A stretch of 64,000 nt of DNA from Rugamonas sp. A1-17 (GTDB lineage Bacteria; Pseudomonadota; Gammaproteobacteria; Burkholderiales; Burkholderiaceae_D): contig JAJLPB010000007.1 of NCBI GenBank assembly GCA_025548565.1, positions 303,642 through 367,641 of the forward strand, in the 5' to 3' direction. Below, piece by piece: positions 33,601 to 43,050 of this stretch. The notes under the pieces are model-generated. The model had not been told where the DNA came from and made no database searches. It saw nothing but the letters and a program-made list of their open reading frames with translations. Within the stretch, counting starts at the first letter, position 1. Every line of letters begins with the position of its first letter. The translations under genes and the position numbers were made by a program.

Positions 33601-33806
33601 CCGTGCCGCTGATGCTGGGCTGGGGCGAGGGCGCCGAGTTGCGCCGCCCCCTGGGCCTGGCCATCTTCGGTGGCTTGATCGTCAGCCAGATGCTGACGCT
33701 GTTCACCACGCCGGTGATCTACCTCGGCTTCGACAGCCTGGCGCGCCGCTTCGGCGGCGGCAAGCCCGCGCAGCCGCCGGCTTCCGTTGAAGGTGGTGCG
33801 CTGTGA
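30696..33806 (+). CDS. mdtB: MdtB, RND multidrug efflux transporter subunit
   Basis: The 1036-residue inner-membrane pump has the RND layout of twelve helices and two large periplasmic loops. The proton-relay acids are in helix 4 (GFVVDDAIVMIENI) and the Lys in helix 10 (GIVKKNAIMMIDF). N-terminal SAPFIQRPVATSLLMLAIVL and the length match MdtB rather than AcrB. In E. coli MdtB and MdtC form a heterotrimer that exports bile salts and novobiocin. Start and stop overlap mdtA and mdtC by four bases each. Confidence 0.93.
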   Translation: MSPSAPFIQRPVATSLLMLAIVLAGIVGFKFLPLSALPQVDFPTIQVQTLYPGGSPEVMGQTVTAPLERQFGQMAGLQRMSSTSAAGVSIITLQFGLGQTLDVAEQEVQAAINAGASLLPTDLPAPPVYAKVNPADAPVLTLAITSDTMPLTEVQNVVNTRLALKISQVSGVGLVTLSGGQRPAVRIQADTNALASYGLGLDTLRTAITAANANGAKGSFDGPTRAYSINANDQLVTAKDYKDLILAYKNGAPVRLADVATVKDSAENVELGAWSGNKKAIILNVQRQPGANVIATVDAIKARLPELQAGLPGAMKVEVLSDRTTGIRASVEHVETELLLAVVLVVLVIFAFLHSLRATVIASLSVPISLIGTCGVMYLLGYSLNNLSLMALTIATGFVVDDAIVMIENIARYIEEGETPMAAALKGAKQIGFTIISLTVSLIAVLIPLLFMGDVVGRLFREFAISLAITILISAVVSLTLVPMMSARWLKSHAEEKPGRFARRFQQFFDWVISHYDRSLTWVLNHAGLTLLVALGTMALTVLLYVVIPKGLFPTQDTGQLQARLETGKAVSYAKMADLQQQAARAILEDPDVGTLSSVVGVDAANNTMLHTGSMLINLKHQRTGSQQATMDRLRQRVSQIPGLTLYLQPTQDLTIDAESGPTQFRVSIEGADNATVNEWATKLAEQMRTKHELRNVVSDVGASANAAYVSVDRDSASRLSITAASIDDALYSAFGQRIVSTIFTETNQYRVILEARRDDITTPADLGNLQIRTGSGKATPLSAVASISERAAPLQVTHVAQYPATTLGFDTAPGVSLGTAVDSIKQAAAEIKFPASVTLTFLGASGAYQNSLSNQLWLILAAVICVYIVLGVLYESYIHPLTILSTLPSAGVGALLALLVSGQDLGVIGIIGIILLIGIVKKNAIMMIDFAIEAEREEGKPPREAIHQAALLRFRPILMTTLAALFAAVPLMLGWGEGAELRRPLGLAIFGGLIVSQMLTLFTTPVIYLGFDSLARRFGGGKPAQPPASVEGGAL

Positions 33807-36800
33807 ACCTGTCGTCGCCCTTCGTCAAGCGTCCGATCGCCACCGTCCTGTTGACGTGCGGCCTGGCGCTGGCCGGCATCGGCGCGTTCTTCGTGCTGCC
33901 GGTGGCGCCGCTGCCGCAGGTGGACTTCCCCGTCATCTCGGTCAACGCCAACCTGCCGGGCGCCAGCCCCGCCACCATGGCCACCAGCGTCTCCACGCCA
34001 CTGGAGCGCCATCTGGGCGTGATCGCCGGCGTCAACGAGATGACGTCGCAGTCGAACACCGGCTCCTCCAGCGTCACCTTGCAGTTCGACTTGAACCGCA
34101 ACGTCGACTCGGTCGCGCGCGAGGTGCAGGCGGCCATCAACGCCAGCCGTGTCGACCTGCCGGCTTCCCTGCGCAGCAATCCGACCTACCGCAAGGCCAA
34201 TACCTCCGGCATTCCGGTGATGATCCTGGCGCTGACGTCGGAAACCCGCACGCCGGGCCAGATTTTCGACGCGGTCTCCAACACAGTGCTGCAACGCCTG
34301 TCGCAGGTGACCGGCGTGGGCGACGTGGAACTGGGCGGCAGCTCGCTGCCGGCGGTGCGCGTCGAACTCAATCCGTATGCGCTGAACCGCTACGGCGTGT
34401 CGGCGGAGGACGTGCGCGCCGCCATCCAGGCCACCAACGCCAACCGTCCGCGCGGCGCCTTGCAGGGCAACGGCCGCCGCCTGCAGATTTATACCGAGTC
34501 GGCCCACGCCAGCGGCGGGCGATCCGCCGCGGACTACCGCAACCTGGTGGTCGGCTGGCGTAACGACAGCGCGATCCGCCTGCAGGACGTGGCTCAGGTG
34601 ATCGACGGCGTCGAGGACAACAACAACCTTGGCCTGTTCAACGGCAAGCCGGCGATCATCGTCATCCTGCGTTCGCAGGCCGGCGCCAACGTCATCGAAA
34701 CCGTCAACAGCGTGCGCGCGCAGCTGCCGCAGTTGCAGGCGCAGTTGCCCTCGGACGTCAAGATCGACGTCGCCAGCGACAGCACCAATTCGATCCGCTC
34801 GTCGCTGCACGAGATCGAGATCACGCTGATCATTTCGATCCTGCTGGTGGTGCTGGTGGTGAGCGCCTTCCTGCGCAGCGTGCGCGCCACCATCGTGCCG
34901 GCGGTGGCGACCATCGTCTCGTTGCTGGGCACCTTCGGCGCGATGTACCTGCTGGGCTTCAGCCTGAACAACCTGTCCTTAATGGCGTTGACGGTGGCCA
35001 CCGGCTTCGTGGTCGATGACGCCATCGTGGTGCTGGAAAATACCACCCGCCATATCGAGGCCGGCATGGATCGCTTCGAGGCGGCGCTGCTGGGCGCGCG
35101 CGAGGTGGGCTTCACCGTTCTGTCGATCAGCCTTTCGCTGATCGCCGTCTTCATTCCGCTGCTGTTCATGGGCGGGCAGTTCGGCGCGCTGTTCAAGGAG
35201 TTCGCCGTCACGCTGTCGGCGGCGGTGATGATTTCGCTGGTGGTCTCGCTGACCACCACGCCGATGATGTGCGCCTGGCTGCTCAAACCCGGCCACACGC
35301 ACGCCAAGGCGCCGGGCCCTATCGCCCGGTTCTTCGAGCGCGGTTTCGATTTCGTCCTGAAAGGCTATGAGCATAGCCTGGATTGGGCGCTGTCCAGCGT
35401 ATGGCTGGTGATGCTGAGCCTTGTGTTCGTGATCGGCCTGAATTTCTATCTGTTCGCGGCGATTCCAAAGGGTGGTTTCCCGCAGCAGGACACGGGCCAG
35501 ATCAACGGCGGCATCCGCGCCGACCAGAGCATCTCGTTCCAGGCCATGCAGGGCAAGCTGCGCCAGCTGGTCAACATCATCAAGGACGATCCCGATGTCG
35601 CCACGGTGGTGGGCTTTACCGGCGGCCGGCGCGCCGGCGGCGGCTTCATGTTCATCAACCTGAAGCCGGCCAACCAGCGCACGGTGGCGGGGCAGGCGGT
35701 GATCGCGCGGCTGCGGCCCAAGCTGGCCAGGGTGACGGGTGTGAGCCTGTTCCTGAGTCCTGTGCAGGATCTGCGGGCCGGCGGGCGGCAGGCCAATTCC
35801 AACTACCAGTACACGCTCAAGAGCGACAACCAGGCCGATTTGAAGAAGTGGGCCAGCCGTCTCGCCGATGCGATGAAGGGCCAGAAGGCGCTGACCGACG
35901 TCGATACCGACCAGGCGGACAACGGCGTCGAGACCTTCGTCACCATCGACAAGAACAGCGCCTCGCGCCTCGGCCTGTCGGCGCGCGATGTGGATAATGC
36001 CTTGTACGACAGCTTCGGCCAGCGCCAGGTGGCGACCATTTATGGTGAGTTGAACCAGTACCATGTGATCATGGAAGTGCCGCGCGAGTTTGCCAAGAGC
36101 CCGGCGGCGCTGAGCGATGTGCACGTGCCGTCGAAAGGCCTGCCCGCGCCGAGCGCCAGCAATCCCAATGGCGCGCCGGTGGCGCTGACGGTGGCCGCGA
36201 CCGGTGCCAGCTCGGGCAGCGGTACCGGCACGAGCGGCACCAGCGGCACCAGCACGGCCAGCGCCACGCCCGCCAACGTCGCCGCGCCGGCGGTGAAGGA
36301 TGCGTCGTCCGGTTCCGCGTTGAGCACCAAGGCCACCACCATGGTGCCGTTGTCGGCGCTGGCCAGCTTCGCCGAGAGCTCGGCGCCGACGTCGATCAAC
36401 CACCAGGACGGCGAACTGGCGACCACCATCGCCTTCAACCTGCAGCCTGGCACCAGCCTCTCCGACGCGGCGGAGCAGATCAAGGCGGCCGAAGCGGAAA
36501 TCGGCATGCCGAACAATGTGCGCGGCAGCTTCCAGGGTTCGGCCAAGGCCGCGCAGGACAGCAACAAGTCGCTGCCGCTGCTGATCCTGGCCGCCATCGT
36601 GGTGATCTACATCGTGCTGGGCATCCTTTATGAAAGCCTGGTGCATCCGGTCACCGTGCTGACCACCTTGCCGTCGGCCGGCGTGGGCGCGGTGCTGGCG
36701 CTGTTGATCTTCAAGATGGAGTTCTCGACCATCTCGCTGATCGGCATCTTCCTGCTGATCGGTATCGTCAAGAAGAACGCCATCCTGATCATCGACTTCG

Positions 36801-37117
36801 CGCTGGAGGCGGAACGCTCGCGCGGCCTGACGCCGGTGCAGGCGGTGCGCGAAGCGTGCCTGCTGCGCTTCCGCCCGATCCTGATGACCACACTGGCCGC
36901 CGCATTGGGCGCGCTGCCCCTGGCGATCGGCTTCGGCGAAGGCTCCGAGTTGCGCCAGCCGCTGGGCGTGGCCATCATCGGCGGCTTGATCGCCAGCCAG
37001 GTATTGACGCTGCTGACCACACCGGTGGTCTACATCCTGATGGACAAGCTGCGCCGCCGCAGCCCGTCCGAACAACATTTAAGCCGCATCCACAGCGAAG
37101 CGCCGGGTACACCATGA
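33803..37117 (+). CDS. mdtC: MdtC, RND multidrug efflux transporter subunit with a low-complexity insert
   Basis: The 1104-residue partner of MdtB has the same RND architecture, with DD in helix 4 (GFVVDDAIVVLENTTRH) and GIVKKNAILIIDFALEAE in helix 10. MdtC proteins are usually close to 1025 residues. The excess is a Gly/Ser/Thr/Ala-rich stretch at about residues 780-846, between VHVPSKG and MVPLSALASF in the second periplasmic loop. There is no frameshift around it. It overlaps mdtB and the following outer-membrane factor gene by four bases each. Confidence 0.93.
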   Translation: MNLSSPFVKRPIATVLLTCGLALAGIGAFFVLPVAPLPQVDFPVISVNANLPGASPATMATSVSTPLERHLGVIAGVNEMTSQSNTGSSSVTLQFDLNRNVDSVAREVQAAINASRVDLPASLRSNPTYRKANTSGIPVMILALTSETRTPGQIFDAVSNTVLQRLSQVTGVGDVELGGSSLPAVRVELNPYALNRYGVSAEDVRAAIQATNANRPRGALQGNGRRLQIYTESAHASGGRSAADYRNLVVGWRNDSAIRLQDVAQVIDGVEDNNNLGLFNGKPAIIVILRSQAGANVIETVNSVRAQLPQLQAQLPSDVKIDVASDSTNSIRSSLHEIEITLIISILLVVLVVSAFLRSVRATIVPAVATIVSLLGTFGAMYLLGFSLNNLSLMALTVATGFVVDDAIVVLENTTRHIEAGMDRFEAALLGAREVGFTVLSISLSLIAVFIPLLFMGGQFGALFKEFAVTLSAAVMISLVVSLTTTPMMCAWLLKPGHTHAKAPGPIARFFERGFDFVLKGYEHSLDWALSSVWLVMLSLVFVIGLNFYLFAAIPKGGFPQQDTGQINGGIRADQSISFQAMQGKLRQLVNIIKDDPDVATVVGFTGGRRAGGGFMFINLKPANQRTVAGQAVIARLRPKLARVTGVSLFLSPVQDLRAGGRQANSNYQYTLKSDNQADLKKWASRLADAMKGQKALTDVDTDQADNGVETFVTIDKNSASRLGLSARDVDNALYDSFGQRQVATIYGELNQYHVIMEVPREFAKSPAALSDVHVPSKGLPAPSASNPNGAPVALTVAATGASSGSGTGTSGTSGTSTASATPANVAAPAVKDASSGSALSTKATTMVPLSALASFAESSAPTSINHQDGELATTIAFNLQPGTSLSDAAEQIKAAEAEIGMPNNVRGSFQGSAKAAQDSNKSLPLLILAAIVVIYIVLGILYESLVHPVTVLTTLPSAGVGAVLALLIFKMEFSTISLIGIFLLIGIVKKNAILIIDFALEAERSRGLTPVQAVREACLLRFRPILMTTLAAALGALPLAIGFGEGSELRQPLGVAIIGGLIASQVLTLLTTPVVYILMDKLRRRSPSEQHLSRIHSEAPGTP

Positions 37118-38541
37118 ACAAAACCGCACCAACCCTCCGTTATCCCTTGATCGCGCTGGCCGCCCTGCTGGCCAGCGGCTGCGCGGTCGGCCCGGCCTAC
37201 CAGCTGCCGTCCACGCCACAGCCGTCTGCCTACAAGGAAACCGCCAGCGAGGCCGAGAAGGTGGCCGCCGGCTGGACCGCCGCCGCGCCGGCCGACATGC
37301 TGGAACGCGGCCCGTGGTGGCAGCTGTTCGGCGATCCGCTGCTGAACCAGATGGCCGACAGCATCGAGGTCTCGAACCAGAACGTCGCCGCCGCCGTCGC
37401 CAATTACGCGCAGGCGCGGGCGCTGGTGGAGCAGCAGCGCGCCTCGCTGTTCCCGTCCGCGACGCTGAACGGCAGTGCCAACCGGTCGGGCGGAGGCGGC
37501 AACACGCCGACCGCCAACCAGTACCGCGCCAACATCGGCGCCAGCTGGGAGCCGGACGTGTGGGGTAAGCTGCGCGCCGGCGCCAACAACGCCAACGCCA
37601 GCATGCAGGCCAGCGCCGCCGAACTGGCCGCCGCGCGCCTGTCGGCGCAGGGCGAGCTGGCCACCAACTACTTCTCGCTGCGCCAGACCGACGCGCAGAA
37701 GGCGCTGCTGGACGCCACCACCGAAGGTTATGAGCGCGTGCTGCAGATCACGCAGAACCGCTTCGACGCGGGCATCGCCGCCAAGTCGGACCTGTTGCAG
37801 GCGCAAACCCAGCTGGCCAACGCGCGCATCGACCAGGTCACGCTGGTGCGCCAGCGCGCGACGCTGGAGCATGCGATCGCGGTCCTGCTGGGCAAGGCCG
37901 CCAGCGATTTCAGCCTGCCGCCGGCGCCGTGGAAGGTGGTGGTGCCCGACGTGCCTACCGGCGTGCCGTCGACGCTGTTGCAGCGCCGTCCCGACATCGC
38001 CGCCGCCGAGCGCCGCGTGGCCGCCGCCAATGAGCAGATCGGCGTGGCCCGCAGCGCCTACTTCCCCAGCCTGAACCTGACCGGCTCCTTCGGCTACGGC
38101 TCCAGCTCCACCGGCGGCTTGTTCAACGCCTCCAACAACCTGTGGTCGCTGGGCCTGTCGGCGGCGCAGACCTTGTTCGACGCCGGCGCCACCAAGGCAC
38201 GCGTCAGCGGCGCGGTGGCGCAGCGCGACGCGGCCATCGCCCAGTACCGCCAGACGGTGCTGGCCGCGTTCGCGGACGTGGAGAACCAATTGGCCGCGAC
38301 CCGCGCGCTGGCCCAGCAGCAGGACCTGCGCAAGGTGGCTTCCGAGGCGGCCGACCAGGTCGAGGCGCAGATGCTCAACCGTTACCGCGCCGGCCAGGTC
38401 GGTTACAGCGACGTGGTGACGGCACAGAACACCGCGCTGGCCGCGCGCCGCGCGCTGGTGCAGTCGCAGGCCGACCGCCAGACCACGGCGGTGGCGCTGA
38501 TCCAGTCGCTCGGCGGCGGCTGGCATGCTGCTAGCGATTAG
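37114..38541 (+). CDS. Outer-membrane efflux lipoprotein (NodT/OprM family)
   Basis: The 475-residue outer-membrane factor has a lipoprotein signal (LIALAALLASGCAVGPAYQL), so Cys23 or so is the lipidation site. Two OEP repeats follow (about 60-250 and 270-465), with VRALVEQQR-type periplasmic helices and the typical LGLSAAQTLFDAGATKARV segment. It completes the tripartite pump with MdtA and MdtB/C. The ATG overlaps the mdtC stop (ATGA at 37114-37117). Its presence in the operon removes the need for a shared TolC. Confidence 0.9.
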   Translation: MNKTAPTLRYPLIALAALLASGCAVGPAYQLPSTPQPSAYKETASEAEKVAAGWTAAAPADMLERGPWWQLFGDPLLNQMADSIEVSNQNVAAAVANYAQARALVEQQRASLFPSATLNGSANRSGGGGNTPTANQYRANIGASWEPDVWGKLRAGANNANASMQASAAELAAARLSAQGELATNYFSLRQTDAQKALLDATTEGYERVLQITQNRFDAGIAAKSDLLQAQTQLANARIDQVTLVRQRATLEHAIAVLLGKAASDFSLPPAPWKVVVPDVPTGVPSTLLQRRPDIAAAERRVAAANEQIGVARSAYFPSLNLTGSFGYGSSSTGGLFNASNNLWSLGLSAAQTLFDAGATKARVSGAVAQRDAAIAQYRQTVLAAFADVENQLAATRALAQQQDLRKVASEAADQVEAQMLNRYRAGQVGYSDVVTAQNTALAARRALVQSQADRQTTAVALIQSLGGGWHAASD

Positions 38542-38567
38542 ACTGTTGTAAGGCGGGGTGCGGGCGC

Positions 38568-38596
38568 TTGGTTTTTGCGTGGGGTGTTTGTATAAT
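38568..38596 (+). promoter_or_regulatory. Sigma-70 promoter of the cheBR-kinase operon
   Basis: A perfect -10 TATAAT (38591-38596) stands 17 bases after TTGGTT (38568-38573). It lies 85 bases before the CheB-CheR start. A small hairpin (CGCCTG-ACCG-CAGGCG) follows in the leader. Confidence 0.6.
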
Positions 38597-38680
38597 CATC
38601 TGACAAGATGTCCACAAATACCACGCTCCCGAGACGCCTGACCGCAGGCGCGGGGTTCTTCCGGTGGTGCCCATTCCACG

Positions 38681-41266
38681 ATGAACAAACGATCCGCCCT
38701 TGCCATACAAGCCCCCGCCATCGAAGCGACTTCGGTGAAATCCGCCAATGGCATCGTGCCGGTGGTCGGCATCGGCGCGTCGGCCGGGGGGCTCGATCCG
38801 ATCTGCCAGTTCCTGGTCAGCGTGCCGCCGGCCAGTGGCTTCGCCTACGTCATCGTCCAGCATCTGGACCCGCTGCACAAGGCCATGCTGCCCGAGCTGC
38901 TGCAGCGCGTGACGCGCATGCCCGTGCGCGAAATCGAGGATGGCATGGTGGTCGAGGCGGACCATGTGTACGTGATTCCGCCCAACCGCGACCTGAGTTT
39001 CGACGGCCAGAACTTCGCGGTGCTGCCGGCGTCCGGCGTGCGCGGCCATCGCTTTCCGATCGATAGCTTCTTCAAGGCGCTGGCCATGCGCAGCCAGGAG
39101 GAGGCGGTGGCCATCGTGTTCTCCGGCATGGGGGCGGATGGCACGGCGGGCCTGGCCGCGGTGCGTGAAGCCGGCGGCCTGACGATGGCGCAGGTGCCCT
39201 CGTCGGCGCAGTTCGATCCGATGCCGGTCAGCGCCATCGCCGCCGACGTGGTCGACATCGTGGCGCTGCCGGATGAGATAGCGGCCCACCTGGGCGAATG
39301 GTGGCGCACCCGCGACGTCGGCCTGCCGGTGCAGGCCAGCACCCAGCGCGACGCGCTGCAGCAGCTGTTCCAGCTGCTGCTCAAGAAGACCGGCGCCAAT
39401 TTTTCGGACTATAAGCTCAGCACCGTATTGCGCCGCATCGACCGCCGCATGAAGCTGCGCCAGTGCGGGACGCTGTCCGATTATGTGGCCTTCCTGCGCG
39501 AGAATCCACCCGAGATCGACCTGCTGTTCAAGGAGCTGCTGATCGGCGTGACCAACTTCTTCCGCGACCCCAAGGTGTGGGACTACCTGATGGCCACCGC
39601 GTTGCCGCAGTTGCTGGAGGCGCACCCGGAGGGCGCCGCCTTCAAGGCCTGGGTGCCGGCCTGCTCGACCGGCGAGGAAGCGTACTCGCTGGCGATCGCC
39701 TTCTACGAGGTGCTGGAAAAACTGCGGCCGGCCGCGCAATACACGCTGCAGATCTTCGCCACCGATCTCGATGAGGATGCCATCGACCGCGCGCGCCAGG
39801 GGATGTTCGGCGCCGGCATCGCGGACGATGTCTCGGCCGAGCGGCTGCAGCGCTACTTCATGCCGGCCGAGAAGGGCGGCTACCGCATCCGCAAGGACGT
39901 GCGCAACACCATCATCTTCGCACGACAGAACGTCATTTCCGATCCACCGTTCACCAAGCTTGATATACTGTGCTGCCGCAACCTGCTGATCTACTTCACG
40001 GCCAAGTTGCAGGAGCAGCTGATCCCGCTGTTCCACTATGCGCTGAAGACCGGCGGCTTGCTGATGCTGGGTAGTGCGGACACGCCGGGCCATTTCAACG
40101 AATTGTTCGTGCCGATGGCCGGCGCCGGCCGCATCTACCGCCGCCTGGACGCTTCCATTCATCGCGTGGCCAATTATTTTCCGACTCGCGTCAGCACCGT
40201 GTCGGTCCCTCAAGCCAGCGAGCCCCATCACCCATCCATGAACGGTAATCTACAAACCCAGGTCGAGCAGCTGCTGCTCAAGAAGCACGCGCCGGCCGCC
40301 GTGCTGCTCAACGCCCACGGCGACATCCTGTACATCCACGGCCGCACCGGCGCCTACCTGGAGCCGGCGGCCGGCAAGGCCAACTGGAACATCCACGCCA
40401 TGGCGCGCGAGGGCCTGCGGCACGAGCTGGCCGACCTGCTCAAGCGCGCCGCGCAGAGCGAGGGCATGATCGCCTTGCGTGGCCTGATCCAGCGCGACAG
40501 CGCCGGCAAGCCGTCCGAAGCGCTCGACCTGACCGCCGAGGCTCTGCCCGAATCCGGGCCGTTGGCGGGCACCTTGATGGTGACCTTCGCCACCGTGCCG
40601 CTGCCGCCGGAGAAGCGCCGCAGCCGTTCCAATAATCCGCATGTGCTGGAGCTGGAGCAGCAACTGGCGCAGGCGCGCCTGGAGATCCAGGCGGTGCGCG
40701 ACGAGATGCAGGCTTCGCGCGAGGAGCTCAAGTCGGCCAACGAGGAGCTGCAGTCCACCAACGAGGAACTGCAGTCGACCAACGAGGAGCTGACCACCTC
40801 GAAGGAGGAGATGCAGTCGCTTAACGAGGAACTGTACACGGTCAACGCCGAGCTGCAATCGAAGGTCGACGACCTGTCGCTGGTGAACGGCGACATGAAG
40901 AATCTGCTCAACAGCACCGACGTCGCCACCATCTTCCTCGACAGTTCGCTGCGCATCCGCCGCTTCACCGACCGCACCACGCAGATCTTCAAGCTGATAC
41001 CTGGCGACGTGCACCGCCCGCTGAGCGATATCGTCAACGACCTGGAATATCCGGGCTTGCAGGAGGATGCGCAGGAGGTGTTGCGCACGCTGGTGTTCTG
41101 CGAACGCCAGATCCCCACCCGCGGCGGCGGCTGGTACACGGTCCGCATCATGCCCTACCGGACGGTGGAGAACGTGATCGACGGGGTGGTGGTCACCTTC
41201 ATCAACATCACCGAGTCCAAGCACCTTGAACAGCAGTTGAGGTCCATGCAGAAAGGCTCGGAATAA
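38681..41266 (+). CDS. CheB-CheR-PAS fusion signalling protein
   Basis: The 861-residue fusion begins with a CheB methylesterase domain that has S34 (GASAGG), H61 (VQHLDP) and D153 (GMGADGTAG). A CheR methyltransferase domain follows at about 225-495 (FFRDPKVW, ACSTGEEAYSLAI). Then come a coiled coil of repeated Glu-rich heptads (about 650-730, SANEELQSTNEELQSTNEEL) and a C-terminal PAS domain (735-850). There is no receiver domain before CheB. It probably sets the methylation of a receptor or partner in response to the PAS input. One base separates it from the histidine kinase gene. Confidence 0.9.
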   Translation: MNKRSALAIQAPAIEATSVKSANGIVPVVGIGASAGGLDPICQFLVSVPPASGFAYVIVQHLDPLHKAMLPELLQRVTRMPVREIEDGMVVEADHVYVIPPNRDLSFDGQNFAVLPASGVRGHRFPIDSFFKALAMRSQEEAVAIVFSGMGADGTAGLAAVREAGGLTMAQVPSSAQFDPMPVSAIAADVVDIVALPDEIAAHLGEWWRTRDVGLPVQASTQRDALQQLFQLLLKKTGANFSDYKLSTVLRRIDRRMKLRQCGTLSDYVAFLRENPPEIDLLFKELLIGVTNFFRDPKVWDYLMATALPQLLEAHPEGAAFKAWVPACSTGEEAYSLAIAFYEVLEKLRPAAQYTLQIFATDLDEDAIDRARQGMFGAGIADDVSAERLQRYFMPAEKGGYRIRKDVRNTIIFARQNVISDPPFTKLDILCCRNLLIYFTAKLQEQLIPLFHYALKTGGLLMLGSADTPGHFNELFVPMAGAGRIYRRLDASIHRVANYFPTRVSTVSVPQASEPHHPSMNGNLQTQVEQLLLKKHAPAAVLLNAHGDILYIHGRTGAYLEPAAGKANWNIHAMAREGLRHELADLLKRAAQSEGMIALRGLIQRDSAGKPSEALDLTAEALPESGPLAGTLMVTFATVPLPPEKRRSRSNNPHVLELEQQLAQARLEIQAVRDEMQASREELKSANEELQSTNEELQSTNEELTTSKEEMQSLNEELYTVNAELQSKVDDLSLVNGDMKNLLNSTDVATIFLDSSLRIRRFTDRTTQIFKLIPGDVHRPLSDIVNDLEYPGLQEDAQEVLRTLVFCERQIPTRGGGWYTVRIMPYRTVENVIDGVVVTFINITESKHLEQQLRSMQKGSE

Positions 41267-41267
41267 C

Positions 41268-43013
41268 ATGAAAAAGCGCCAGCGTCCCGAACTCGATCCA
41301 GTGCAGTTGCGCCAGATCGCCGAGTTGACGGTGCAGGCGCTGCCTAACGTGCGGCCACCGGCGGCCGGCGCGGGAGTCGATGAGCTCAGGCACTGGCACG
41401 AGCTGCAGGTGAGCCAGATCGAGCTCGATATGCAGAACATGGCGCTGGCCGAGCTGCAGGTGGAGCGCGACCAGGCCGAGGCGGGACGCGACAGCTACGC
41501 CGCGTTGTATGACCAGGCGCCGGCCGGCTACCTGTCGCTGGACGCGGACGGCCGCATCACCCGCGCCAACCAGGCCGCCGCCGTGCTGCTGGCGCGCGCG
41601 CTGGATGATTTGCCGGGGCGCGGCTTCGAGCAGTTCGTGGCGCCGCATGCTCAGGCCACGCTGCGCGCCTTCCTGCACGACCTGCTCGCCAGCGGCGGAC
41701 GCGCGGTGCTGGAGGTGCCGCTGTTCGACCGGCGCGCGCGGCCGGCGTCGGAGGGGCTGCGCCAGGTGCGCATCGAAGCCAATATGGACCCGGCGGCCCG
41801 CATCTGCCGCATGATCCTGAGCGATATCGGCACCGAGAACGTGCGCGAGGATGCGCGCCGGCGCGCCTTCCAGGTCCTCGACAGCATCGACGAGGCGGTG
41901 CTGGTGTGCGACGCCGCGCAGAACATCGTCTTCGTCAATCCCGCCTTCACCAAGCTCACCGGCTATGCGGTGGAGGAGGCGCTGGGCCGCAATCCGCGCT
42001 TCCTCGGGCGTCCCGGCGCCCATCCGCCCGGCTACCACGCCGAGGCGATGCGCTGCCTGCGCACCTATGGCCGCTGGCAGGGCGAGGTGTACAACCGGCG
42101 CCGCGAAGGCACGCCTTATGTGGCCTCGATGTCGCTGACGGTGGTGCGCGACGACGACGGCATCATCAGCCATTACATCGGCGTGTTCTCCGACGTCACG
42201 GCGCGCCAGCAGGCCGAGGCCGCGTTGCTCAAGCTGTCGCGCGAGCTCGATGCGCGGGTGGCCGAACGCACCGCCGAACTGACCGAGGCCAATCGCTTGC
42301 TGATGCTGGAGGTGGTGGAGCGCAAGCGCACCGAGGCCGCGCTGCACGAATCGCGCGAGCAGCTGCGCAAGCTGGCGGAGCACCTGGAGACGGTCAAGGA
42401 GAGCGAACGCACCCGCATCGCGCGCGACATCCACGACGAGCTGGGACAGAACCTGATGGCGCTGCGCATCGATATCTCCATGCTCAGCGCCCGCACCAGC
42501 GAGCGCCATGCGCGCCTGCACCAGCGCGTGGACGCGGTGCTGGAGAATGTGGACACCACCATCAGCAGCGTGCGCGGCATCATGAACGAGCTGCGGCCGG
42601 CGGTGCTGGACCTGGGCCTGCAGGCGGCGCTGGAGTGGCAGGTGGGCGAGTTCCGCAAGCGCAGCGGGCTCGATTGCAGGCTGGCGCTGCCGGACGACGC
42701 GGTGTGCGCCGCCATCGCGCCGGCCATGCAGATCGTGTTGTTCCGCAGCCTGCAGGAGGCGCTGAGCAATGTGCGGCGCCACGCCAGCGCCACCCGCGTC
42801 GACGTGCGGCTGGAGCGGCGCGACGGGCGGCTGCGCTTCAGCGTCAGCGACAACGGCGTCGGCATCCCGCCGCAGCACCGGACCAAGAGCGAGTCCTTCG
42901 GCTTGATCGGCATGGCGCAGCGCGTGGAATCGCTGGGAGGGCGGTTCAATATCGGCCAGTATGCGCCGGGGCGCGGCTGCATGCTGACGATGGACTTCGC
43001 GTTCCCCGCCTGA
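41268..43013 (+). CDS. Soluble PAS histidine kinase of the NarL/DegS (HisKA_3) type
   Basis: The 581-residue kinase has two PAS domains (about 75-195 and 200-320), a coiled coil, and HisKA_3 with H389 in RIARDIHDELGQNLMAL. The HATPase_c domain shows LQEALSNVRRHASAT and DNGVGIP. There is no membrane segment. HisKA_3 kinases pair with NarL-family regulators; none is found in the window, so the partner is encoded elsewhere. It is coupled to the CheB-CheR gene (gap of one base), so both very likely act in one pathway. Confidence 0.88.
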   Translation: MKKRQRPELDPVQLRQIAELTVQALPNVRPPAAGAGVDELRHWHELQVSQIELDMQNMALAELQVERDQAEAGRDSYAALYDQAPAGYLSLDADGRITRANQAAAVLLARALDDLPGRGFEQFVAPHAQATLRAFLHDLLASGGRAVLEVPLFDRRARPASEGLRQVRIEANMDPAARICRMILSDIGTENVREDARRRAFQVLDSIDEAVLVCDAAQNIVFVNPAFTKLTGYAVEEALGRNPRFLGRPGAHPPGYHAEAMRCLRTYGRWQGEVYNRRREGTPYVASMSLTVVRDDDGIISHYIGVFSDVTARQQAEAALLKLSRELDARVAERTAELTEANRLLMLEVVERKRTEAALHESREQLRKLAEHLETVKESERTRIARDIHDELGQNLMALRIDISMLSARTSERHARLHQRVDAVLENVDTTISSVRGIMNELRPAVLDLGLQAALEWQVGEFRKRSGLDCRLALPDDAVCAAIAPAMQIVLFRSLQEALSNVRRHASATRVDVRLERRDGRLRFSVSDNGVGIPPQHRTKSESFGLIGMAQRVESLGGRFNIGQYAPGRGCMLTMDFAFPA

Positions 43014-43050
43014 GTGTCGACCCGGGAGCGGCGCGCGCCCAATGCGCCGG

